The notes under the pieces were generated by a model. The model did no database searches. It was not told where the DNA came from and saw only the letters and a list, made by a program, of their open reading frames with translations. From an uncultured Chloroflexota bacterium (GTDB lineage Bacteria; Chloroflexota; UBA4733), in contig CALBSQ010000150.1 in NCBI GenBank assembly GCA_937967325.1, positions 1 through 5,770 on the forward strand: a stretch of 5,770 nucleotides of DNA, read 5' to 3'. This document shows positions 1-5,770 of this stretch, one piece after another; position 1 is the first letter of the stretch; each line of letters opens with the position of its first letter. Both the position numbers and the translations under genes were made by a program.

Positions 1-54
1 GCGCTGATTGCTTGCATGGTCGGGCCAACGCGGTTGATCGATAACACGCCCCTC
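1..54 (+). repeat. Left arm of a perfect 54-bp inverted repeat; inverted copy of the panC 3' end
   Basis: These bases are the exact reverse complement of 112-165, with no mismatch over 54 bp. Read on the plus strand they encode the same residues as the end of PanC (ending in ...RLIDNTPL), so this is a stray, inverted fragment of panC and not an independent gene. Identity starts at the first base of the window, so the arm may continue beyond it. It ends at base 54; base 55 no longer pairs with base 111. A fold-back amplification or assembly chimera at a contig end is as likely as a true genomic inverted duplication. There is no T-tract, so it does not look like an intrinsic terminator. Confidence 0.9.
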
Positions 55-92
55 ATCGCCCCCTCGCCTCATCGCCCCCTCGCCTCATCGCC
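49..92. repeat. 16-bp tandem repeat at the panC stop codon
   Basis: The unit CCCTCGCCTCATCGCC occurs twice exactly (61-76 and 77-92). A partial third copy at 49-60 has one mismatch, at base 50. The panC stop codon (complement of 85-87) falls inside the rightmost unit, so most of the array is just downstream of panC. The period of 16 is not a multiple of three and the repeat is not coding. The partial copy ends where the left inverted-repeat arm begins, and the four bases CCTC at 51-54 are shared by the repeat unit and the panC arm. That is what a microhomology junction would look like. Confidence 0.85.
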
Positions 93-942
93 CGCCGACG
101 AGCGGCGCGCCGAGGGGCGTGTTATCGATCAACCGCGTTGGCCCGACCATGCAAGCAATCAGCGCCAGCGTGCGCGACTCGACGCTTGAGGGCGCGGCAA
201 ACGTGTCCGGGTCGGCTAGGTCGACGTAGTCGAGTGTTGCTCCTGGCTCCGCTTCGACGATTTGACGCATTGTCTCGAGGAGCTGCCGCGAATCGCGCTC
301 GCCCGAGGCAAAGGCCTGTTGGGCGGTGCGCAGCGCGCGGGACAGGACGGTAGCCGCTCGACGCTGAGGGGGGCTGAGGTAGACGTTGCGACTGCTCAGC
401 GCCAGACCATCGGGATCGCGCACGGTCGCGACCGCTGCGACTCGGCAAGGCACATGCAGGTCAGCGACAAGCCGGCGAATAACGGCGAGCTGCTGAGCGT
501 CCTTTTGCCCAAAATAGACCACATCGGGACGCACCAGCAGCAATAGTTTCGTTACCGCCGTCGCCACGCCCCGGAAATGGCCTGGCCGTCGCTCGGCTTC
601 CAGGCGCGCCGCCGGCGGGCCGTCCGGCACGACCCAGGTGGCGAACCCCGGCGGATACATCTCCTCGACAGCCGGCGCGAAGGTGACATGGACGCCGTGG
701 CGATCGAGCAAGCCGGCGTCACGCTCCAAGTCGCGCGGGTAGTTGCGCAGATCCTCTGTCGCCCCGAACTGTGCCGGATTGACGAACACGCTGGCGACCG
801 TGGCGGCATTTTCCGCCGTGGACACGCGGGCCAGGGCAAGATGGCCGGCGTGTAACGCCCCCATGGTCGGCACGAGACCCATTGGCTTGGGCAGCGACCC
901 GAGCGCCTCCTCAAGCTCACCCGCGGTTCGGCAAAGGAGCAT
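85..942 (-). CDS. panC: Pantoate--beta-alanine ligase (pantothenate synthetase)
   Basis: PanC joins (R)-pantoate and beta-alanine using ATP, through a pantoyl-adenylate intermediate, to make pantothenate (vitamin B5), the precursor of coenzyme A. It acts in the cytoplasm. The 285-residue product has the usual family length. Visible motifs are the HIGH-type ATP site PTMGALHAGH (residues 25-34), FVNPAQFG (53-60), RPGHFRGV (119-126), GQKDAQQ (145-151, with the conserved Lys) and DGLALSSRN (178-186, equivalent to KMSKS). The ATG at 942 was chosen because homology starts a few residues before the HIGH motif and a purine-rich AGGAGAAGG lies 9 bases upstream; the frame stays open further upstream only as antisense to the neighbouring gene. 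No panB or panD is adjacent. The last codons lie in a fold-back repeat and the stop lies in a tandem repeat, so the extreme C-terminus (...APLVGGR) deserves caution. Family identification is near certain. Confidence 0.97.
   Translation of the reverse strand: MLLCRTAGELEEALGSLPKPMGLVPTMGALHAGHLALARVSTAENAATVASVFVNPAQFGATEDLRNYPRDLERDAGLLDRHGVHVTFAPAVEEMYPPGFATWVVPDGPPAARLEAERRPGHFRGVATAVTKLLLLVRPDVVYFGQKDAQQLAVIRRLVADLHVPCRVAAVATVRDPDGLALSSRNVYLSPPQRRAATVLSRALRTAQQAFASGERDSRQLLETMRQIVEAEPGATLDYVDLADPDTFAAPSSVESRTLALIACMVGPTRLIDNTPLGAPLVGGR
112..165 (-). repeat. Right arm of the 54-bp inverted repeat, inside the panC 3' coding end
   Basis: This arm is exactly complementary to bases 1-54 across a 57-base spacer. 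It is the native copy, because it lies in frame within the complete panC gene and encodes its conserved C-terminal region. The spacer (55-111) contains the last panC codons, the panC stop codon and the 16-bp tandem repeat. Confidence 0.9.
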
Positions 943-951
943 TGAGGCGTA

Positions 952-963
952 CCTTCTCCTTCT
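952..963 (-). promoter_or_regulatory. Ribosome binding site of panC
   Basis: The minus strand reads AGAAGGAGAAGG, ending 9 bases before the panC ATG at 942. It contains two overlapping Shine-Dalgarno-like cores (AGGAG and GAAGG). It supports the 285-residue start over longer in-frame extensions that run antisense through the neighbouring membrane-protein gene. Confidence 0.75.
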
Positions 964-1021
964 CTGCCCATCGGTTGGCTCCGAAGTGAGCCGCGGACGG
1001 CGATGTGACGCAGCATTAGGC

Positions 1022-1029
1022 AGTATACT
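1022..1029. promoter_or_regulatory. Symmetric -10-like element AGTATACT between divergent genes
   Basis: The 161-base region between panC (minus) and the membrane-protein gene (plus) holds one AT-rich spot, the perfect 8-bp palindrome AGTATACT. It offers TATACT (one mismatch to TATAAT) on both strands: 1024-1029 on plus and 1027-1022 on minus. It could be the -10 box for both directions. I see no convincing TTGACA-like -35 element at 16-18 bases on either side, so this remains a candidate. The rest of the region shows no strong hairpin or terminator. Confidence 0.35.
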
Positions 1030-1103
1030 TATGACGGCTGGCGAGGGGATGTGTGCTTCGGCCGCACTGGTTCTGCCCGGCAGCAGAGATCTGGTGAACG
1101 CTC

Positions 1104-1829
1104 GTGTTGTATGGAACCGACTATCGGTCGGACGCCAACCGCGACGATGCGCGTCTGGTGCGCCGTTTTCGGCGCGACGTGATGTTCCTGTTCGCGAGGC
1201 CGCAAGAGGTGGCAGCTGCCGGGTTTGTCGCCGGTCTGGCCGTCTTGCCGCTCGTGATCGTTGTCGCCGTCGCCGCGGCTTTCCTGTACTGGATCGTGTT
1301 TGGCGGCCAGGGTAGCGCAGTGTCGCTCGCTTCCGGCGCCGGCCCGTCCGAACAGGGGACCCCAACCAGCCGGGCCGACTTGATCGCCGTCATCTGCCTG
1401 GCTGCGTTGACGCTCGGACTGGCGGGCGCGATTACCGCCAGCCTTCGCCGCCTTGACTACCGACGACAGGGGGGACTGCGCTACTATTTGCATCACCCGA
1501 AGAGCGCACTGGCGCTGCTCGGATTCTTCGCGCCGGTCACCGCCGTACTGATGGCGCTGCTTGGGCACGGCGGCGGAATAGGACGGAAAACGCTCCACCC
1601 GGATCTGGTCGCTGGGTCGCCGTCCGTTTTTGATCGTGGCGTGCTGTATCTCTTCTTGGGCATCACGCTGTCCATGCTGCTGTATCTCGTGTGGGAGACC
1701 TGCTTCCCCCTCATCCTCCCGACGTTGAGCGACATGCGTGTGGACGATGAAGTTGCCCGCCTGCAACGAGAGGACGACGCGCGGGTGAGAGCCGAAGAGG
1801 ATCGCATGCGCGGCTTCCTGCGCCGCTAA
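1104..1829 (+). CDS. Four-helix integral membrane protein of unknown function
   Basis: I do not recognise a named family for this 241-residue product. Four hydrophobic segments are evident, at about residues 39-66, 92-114, 134-154 and 179-206. Arginines are concentrated in the N-terminal tail (8-32) and in the second loop (115-133, RRLDYRRQ), and the C-terminal tail (207-241) is highly charged. By the positive-inside rule both ends face the cytoplasm. The tail is rich in Arg, Glu and Asp and is probably helical. No signal peptide cleavage site or catalytic motif is seen. The start is GTG at 1104, preceded directly by an in-frame TGA (1095-1097) and a weak GGTGA; TTG 1107 or ATG 1182 (Met27) are alternatives. 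The stop overlaps the polA ribosome binding site, so it is probably cotranscribed with polA. That it is a real gene is well supported by its topology; its function is unknown. Confidence 0.8.
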   Translation: MLYGTDYRSDANRDDARLVRRFRRDVMFLFARPQEVAAAGFVAGLAVLPLVIVVAVAAAFLYWIVFGGQGSAVSLASGAGPSEQGTPTSRADLIAVICLAALTLGLAGAITASLRRLDYRRQGGLRYYLHHPKSALALLGFFAPVTAVLMALLGHGGGIGRKTLHPDLVAGSPSVFDRGVLYLFLGITLSMLLYLVWETCFPLILPTLSDMRVDDEVARLQREDDARVRAEEDRMRGFLRR

Positions 1830-1836
1830 GGGAGGG
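1830..1836 (+). promoter_or_regulatory. Ribosome binding site of polA
   Basis: GGGAGGG follows directly after the TAA of the membrane-protein gene and lies 4 bases before the polA ATG at 1841. The site decides the polA start. Because it abuts the upstream stop codon, translation of the two genes may be coupled. Confidence 0.8.
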
Positions 1837-1840
1837 TTGC

Positions 1841-4774
1841 ATGGCCTCACGGGAGCGGCTGTTGCTGGTTGACGGCAACGCGCTGGTACATCGAGCCTTT
1901 CACGCCATCGGCCAGCTTACCACCTCGCGCGGAGAGTTAGTCAACGCGACTTTTGGCTTCACGTCGATGCTCCTCACCGGTCTCCAAATAGTCAAGCCGG
2001 CATTCGCCGCCGTGGCGTTCGACATGGCCGCGCCGACGTTTCGGAAACTCCAGTTCGACGCCTACAAAGCGCACCGGCCCAGGATGCCCGACGAGCTGGC
2101 TGTGCAGTTTCCACGGGTTCGCCAGGTGGTGGAAGCGCTGGCGATGCCCATTTACGAGACGCCGGGCTTCGAGGCAGACGACGTCCTGGGCACGATCAGC
2201 CTCCAGGCGTTGGGCCAAGGGCTGGACGTGACGATCGTCACGGGCGACCTGGATGCGCTGCAACTGGTCGATGAGCACGTCACGGTGCTGATCAATCGTC
2301 GTGGCGTTCAGGATACGACCTTGTATGACCCCGAGGCTGTCAAGGAGCGGTTTGGCTTCGCGCCCGCCCAACTGCCGGATTACAAGGCGCTGATCGGCGA
2401 TAGCTCGGACAACATCCCGAAGGTGCCGGGGATTGGCGATAAGACTGGCTCCGATTTGATCGGGCAGTACGGAGACGTCGACGGCGTCTTGGCGCACCTG
2501 GCGGACCTGAAGCCGCGGGTGGCGGAGGCGCTGGGCGCCGCCGCTGATCAGGTTCGTCAGAGCAAGGTGCTCGCCACCATCCGCCGCGACGCGCCCGTAA
2601 CCTTCGACCGCGAATGTTGCCGCGTCACGAGCTATCGCCGCGATGAGGCCATCGCGCTCTTCCGTGAGCTAGAGTTCCGGTCCCTGTTGGTCAAGCTACC
2701 GCAATCAGACGCCGCCGGTAGTGCCGGGGCCGAGTCATCGGATCGGTCGGGCGTCGCGTCACAGGAGCAAGGGCCATCCACGGCCCCATCCGGCCAGGAA
2801 ATGTTGCTCCCACCTGCTGCCGCCCAGCCATCCCTATTCCCTGATCTCGAACGACCGTCGGGACCGCGAGCGCCCGTGCCAGACCAATCGGTCAAGTACA
2901 CGGTCGTCCGCAATGAGCGCCAACTGGGCGAGGTCGTCCAGACGCTCCGCCAAGCGTCGGGTCTCGCGTTTGACGTGGAGACCACGGCGCCTGACGCGAT
3001 CCGCTCGCGGCTCGTGGGCGTCTCGCTCTCGCCAGGGCCCGCGGTGGGATACTACGTCCCGGTCGGCCACCACGAGGCTGCGCTGGCGAACGCCGACGGC
3101 AGTCCGGGCGAGCAGGCGCCCCTGGAGCGCGCTGTTGAGCTGTTGCGTCCGCTGCTGGAGGATGCCAAGCTTCCCAAGTACGCCCACAACGCCAAATTCG
3201 ACATCAACGTGCTGGCGCGCCACGGCATTGCTGTCGAGGGGCTCGCCTTCGACACCATGATCGCCGCGTTCTTGCTGAGCTCGGCTCGGGGCAGCCTCGG
3301 CCTGAAAGATCTGGCCTTCACCGAGCTCGGCGTTGAGATGACGCCGATCACCGACCTGATCGGTACCGGCAACAAGCAGATCTCGATGACGGACGTGCCG
3401 GTGGAGGCGGCAGGGTACTACGCCTGCGCCGATGTCGACATGACCTACCGGCTGGTCGAGCTGCTCGGGCCGCGCCTGGAGGAGCAGGGTCTCGACCGCC
3501 TCAATCGCGATGTCGAAGTTCCCTTGATTGGCGTCCTGGCGGCGATGGAGCTGGAGGGCATCGCCATCGACGGCGACACGCTGCGGCAGATGTCGAAGGA
3601 GATTGGCGCTCTGCTCCTGGCGTTGGAACAGGAGATCTTCGCGCTCGCCGGCCACCCCTTCAACGTCAACTCTACCCAACAACTGGGCAAGGTGCTGTTC
3701 GAAGAGCTCAAGCTCCCCTCCGGTGGTCGCACCAAGACCGGCTTTTCCACGGCGTCGGAAGTGCTGGAGGGCCTGCGCGGCCGCCACGCCATCGTCGACA
3801 AGGTGCTGGAATACCGCGAGCTCATCAAGCTCAAGTCGACCTACATCGACGGCCTGCCGGCGCTGATCAATCCGGACACCGGTCGCGTCCACACCTCCCT
3901 CAACCAGACCGGCGCCGCGACGGGACGCCTCAGCTCCTCGGGGCCGAACTTGCAGAACATCCCCATTCGCAGCGACACGGGGCGACTGATTCGCGCCGCC
4001 TTCGTCGCCGGACATCCGGGCTCGTCGCTGCTGGCCGCCGACTATTCGCAGGTGGAGCTGCGCGTGCTGGCCCACCTCAGCCGGGACCCAGCGCTGCTGG
4101 CAGCCTTCCTGGCTGGGCAGGACATCCACAGCGCCACGGCGTCACGCATCTTCGCCGTGGCTGCCGACGCGGTCACGTCGAGCCAGCGCCGCATCGCCAA
4201 GGTCATTAATTTTGGCATCCTCTATGGCATGGGCGAGCAGGCGGTCGCGCGCCAGGGTGAGGTATCGCGCCAGGAGGCGGCCGCTTTCATCGCCCAGTAC
4301 TTCGCCACCTTCCCCGGCGTGCGCGAGTATATCGACCAGACCAAGCGCGAGGCGACGCAGCGCGGCTACGTCATGACCATCACCGGACGTCGACGGGTCA
4401 TGCCCGAGCTCGGCTCCCAGTTGCGCGAGGTGCGGGCGCAGGCCGAGCGCGCCGCCGTCAATGCGCCCGTGCAAGGTAGCGCCGCCGACGTGATCAAGAT
4501 CGCCATGATTCGCTTGCACGACGAGATTCGCCGCCGCGGCTGGCGCAGCCGTATGCTCCTGCAGATCCACGACGAGCTGCTCTTCGAGACGCCGAATGAG
4601 GAAATCGCCGAGCTGGCCGATCTCGTCTGCTCGACGATGGAAAGCGCAATGGAGCTGGCCGTCCCGCTCAGGGTCGACGTCCGCGTCGGCCACAACTGGG
4701 CCAACATGTCGCCGGTGGAGACGGACGCGGTCGCCGAGACAACCGGCTCGACGCCCGTAGTTGCCGCCGGCTGA
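1841..4774 (+). CDS. polA: DNA polymerase I with 5'-nuclease, proofreading and polymerase domains
   Basis: Pol I removes RNA primers and fills gaps in Okazaki-fragment maturation and excision repair. The product has 977 residues (E. coli 928) in the order 5' nuclease (about 1-285), low-complexity linker (about 290-350), 3'-5' exonuclease (about 355-550) and family A polymerase (about 560-955). 5'-nuclease metal residues are visible at D11, D61, E111/D113/D114, D136/D138 and D187/D190, with an H3TH segment PGIGDKTG (197-204). All proofreading motifs are kept: FDVET (D378, E380), NAKFD (D454), YACAD (Y527, D531). Polymerase motif A is DYSQVELR (D734), the O-helix has R783, K787, F791 and Y795, and motif C is IHDE (H910, D911, E912). 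Phe at 791, equivalent to E. coli F762, predicts normal discrimination against dideoxynucleotides. The linker carries QPSLF (329-333), a possible sliding-clamp contact. About 22 residues extend past the usual C-terminus. The gene sits 11 bases after the membrane-protein gene and 4 bases before the hydrolase gene. Confidence 0.98.
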   Translation: MASRERLLLVDGNALVHRAFHAIGQLTTSRGELVNATFGFTSMLLTGLQIVKPAFAAVAFDMAAPTFRKLQFDAYKAHRPRMPDELAVQFPRVRQVVEALAMPIYETPGFEADDVLGTISLQALGQGLDVTIVTGDLDALQLVDEHVTVLINRRGVQDTTLYDPEAVKERFGFAPAQLPDYKALIGDSSDNIPKVPGIGDKTGSDLIGQYGDVDGVLAHLADLKPRVAEALGAAADQVRQSKVLATIRRDAPVTFDRECCRVTSYRRDEAIALFRELEFRSLLVKLPQSDAAGSAGAESSDRSGVASQEQGPSTAPSGQEMLLPPAAAQPSLFPDLERPSGPRAPVPDQSVKYTVVRNERQLGEVVQTLRQASGLAFDVETTAPDAIRSRLVGVSLSPGPAVGYYVPVGHHEAALANADGSPGEQAPLERAVELLRPLLEDAKLPKYAHNAKFDINVLARHGIAVEGLAFDTMIAAFLLSSARGSLGLKDLAFTELGVEMTPITDLIGTGNKQISMTDVPVEAAGYYACADVDMTYRLVELLGPRLEEQGLDRLNRDVEVPLIGVLAAMELEGIAIDGDTLRQMSKEIGALLLALEQEIFALAGHPFNVNSTQQLGKVLFEELKLPSGGRTKTGFSTASEVLEGLRGRHAIVDKVLEYRELIKLKSTYIDGLPALINPDTGRVHTSLNQTGAATGRLSSSGPNLQNIPIRSDTGRLIRAAFVAGHPGSSLLAADYSQVELRVLAHLSRDPALLAAFLAGQDIHSATASRIFAVAADAVTSSQRRIAKVINFGILYGMGEQAVARQGEVSRQEAAAFIAQYFATFPGVREYIDQTKREATQRGYVMTITGRRRVMPELGSQLREVRAQAERAAVNAPVQGSAADVIKIAMIRLHDEIRRRGWRSRMLLQIHDELLFETPNEEIAELADLVCSTMESAMELAVPLRVDVRVGHNWANMSPVETDAVAETTGSTPVVAAG

Positions 4775-4778
4775 CGGC

Positions 4779-5770
4779 ATGATCGTCGATGCCCACGCCC
4801 ACATCTTCCCGCCGCTGGGCGGCGCTTCCGGCTTTTCCACAGAGGCTGAGCACCGCCTTTATCTGGAGCTGTACATCGCCACCCACCCGCAGCCCACACG
4901 GCGACTAGCCGACCACCGGCAGAGCTACAGCGGCGTCTTGGGCGACGGCAGCTACGAGAGCCCTGCCGCCTTCGCCGGGAGCGACTTTCGCGTTGGCCCC
5001 TATGGCCGCTTCGAGTGGGCGACAGAAGGCCAGCACTACTACCGGCAGTTCCTGCCGCCCTCCTTGCAGCGCATGGAGGCGCCCGCCGACTTTCTGCTGC
5101 AAGAGATGGCCTACGCCGGCGTGGACATCGTCGTGCTCCAGAATGCCCGCCTCTACGGCAGGCTCAACGAGTGCTTTGCCGACGCCTGCCGCGCGCATCC
5201 CGGGAAGTTCATCCCGCTCGCGGACGTCGATGAGTCGCGGGCCGACAACCCGGCCGAGATCGCCCGGTTGGAGAGGGCCGTTCGGGGCCAGGGCATGCGC
5301 GGGCTCTACTACGCCACGCGCGGCCACTTTGCCGACAGCTACCGCCGCTCCTTCGAGGATCCCGCGTTCGACGGCTTCTGGGACGCCGTGCGCCGCCTCC
5401 GCATTCCCGTCTTCTGGGAGATTATCGGCGTGCCGGTGCCGACGGCACGGACCTACTTAGACCAGATCGACCGGCTGAACCGCTGGGCCGACCGATATCC
5501 CGACATTCGCTGCGTGTTGACCCATGGCATCGATGTCGAGTTCCTGCGCACTGACTTGCCCGAGCCGCTGCAGGAGCTGCTCAGGCGCGAGCAGTTCTTG
5601 ATCGAGCTGCTCTATCCCATCAGTCAAGGCCGCCTCGACGACTATCCCTACCGCACCGTCCACCCTGCCATGCAGCGGCTATACCGCCTCGTCGGCGGGA
5701 ATCGCCTGATCTGGGGTTCCGACATGCCCAACGTGCAGCGCCACTGCACCTACCGTCAGTCGCTGACCTA
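4779..5770 (+). CDS. Amidohydrolase-2-type metal-dependent hydrolase, 3' end beyond window
   Basis: An open frame of 330 codons runs off the window end. It starts with ATG 4 bases after the polA stop and has no clear ribosome binding site, so it probably relies on coupling to polA translation. It opens MIVDAHAHIFPP; the HxH (H6, H8) right at the N-terminus is the metal site of the amidohydrolase-2 TIM-barrel family, which includes ACMSD-like decarboxylases and many hydrolases. Further signatures are LTHGID (H249) and WGSDMPN (D315, the late Asp ligand). The beta-strand-5 segment IPVFWEIIG (209-217) has Trp-Glu where relatives usually have His, so metal binding may differ. A polar insertion with no recognised motif lies at about 20-100. 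No signal peptide is seen, so it is presumably cytoplasmic. Family membership is confident; the substrate, and the choice between hydrolase and decarboxylase, cannot be told. Only the C-terminus appears to be missing. Confidence 0.88.
   Translation, partial: MIVDAHAHIFPPLGGASGFSTEAEHRLYLELYIATHPQPTRRLADHRQSYSGVLGDGSYESPAAFAGSDFRVGPYGRFEWATEGQHYYRQFLPPSLQRMEAPADFLLQEMAYAGVDIVVLQNARLYGRLNECFADACRAHPGKFIPLADVDESRADNPAEIARLERAVRGQGMRGLYYATRGHFADSYRRSFEDPAFDGFWDAVRRLRIPVFWEIIGVPVPTARTYLDQIDRLNRWADRYPDIRCVLTHGIDVEFLRTDLPEPLQELLRREQFLIELLYPISQGRLDDYPYRTVHPAMQRLYRLVGGNRLIWGSDMPNVQRHCTYRQSLT

Noticed and set aside
1..165. The 54-bp inverted repeat as an intrinsic terminator or insertion-sequence end pair.
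   Set aside because: It has no T-tract, its loop is long, and one arm is coding sequence of panC. There is no transposase or target-site duplication.
1053..1087. Short hairpins upstream of the membrane-protein gene (GTGC/GCAC and TCTGC/GCAGA) as a riboswitch or operator.
   Set aside because: The stems are only 4-5 bp, as expected by chance in GC-rich DNA, with no recognisable aptamer core or operator symmetry.
1031..1315. Alternative plus-strand frame starting at ATG 1031 in the intergenic region.
   Set aside because: It overlaps the membrane-protein gene in another frame, its translation is Arg-rich without domains, and the hydrophobic-segment pattern supports the other frame.
943..1365. 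N-terminal extension of panC to about 426 residues in the open minus-strand frame.
   Set aside because: The extension is Arg/Pro-rich, matches no PanC feature and runs antisense through the membrane-protein gene. A good ribosome binding site and the family length support the ATG at 942.
2701..2900. The low-complexity PolA linker as a sign of a frameshift or gene fusion.
   Set aside because: The reading frame is continuous, both flanking domains are intact, and variable linkers at this position are normal in Pol I.
2834..4129. Long minus-strand open frame (431 codons) opposite polA.
   Set aside because: It lies wholly antisense to well-conserved polA coding sequence. Such frames are common in GC-rich DNA, and its translation shows no recognisable domain.

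Overview
The window holds four protein-coding genes. It is GC-rich and densely coding, with one divergent intergenic region. Its style fits a high-GC, non-proteobacterial bacterium. A Chloroflexota-like lineage is one possibility, because TIM-barrel amidohydrolases are plentiful there, but this is a weak inference and no marker in the window settles it.

Layout. Bases 1-165 form a perfect 54-bp inverted repeat (arms 1-54 and 112-165). Its right arm lies inside the 3' end of panC. Its left arm is a stray inverted copy of the same panC codons, and a 16-bp tandem repeat sits between the arms. Bases 85-942 (minus) encode a complete PanC (pantoate--beta-alanine ligase). Bases 943-1103 are the divergent intergenic region, with a symmetric -10-like AGTATACT. 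On the plus strand follow a four-helix membrane protein of unknown function (1104-1829), a full-length DNA polymerase I (1841-4774), and the start of an amidohydrolase-2-type metal-dependent hydrolase (4779 to the window end, truncated).

The three plus-strand genes are spaced by 11 and 4 bases and probably form one transcription unit, with panC transcribed divergently. PolA appears fully competent: all 5'-nuclease, 3'-5' proofreading and polymerase signature residues checked are present. The linker between its 5' nuclease and proofreading domains carries QPSLF, a good match to the beta-clamp-binding pentapeptide. The amidohydrolase keeps the N-terminal HxH and the late Asp, but the expected beta-strand-5 histidine position reads Trp-Glu.

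I found no clear sign of a new defence or mobile system. The points most worth a second look are the fold-back repeat at the left edge (possibly an assembly or amplification artefact), the putative clamp motif in PolA, the altered metal site in the amidohydrolase, and the uncharacterised membrane protein joined to polA.
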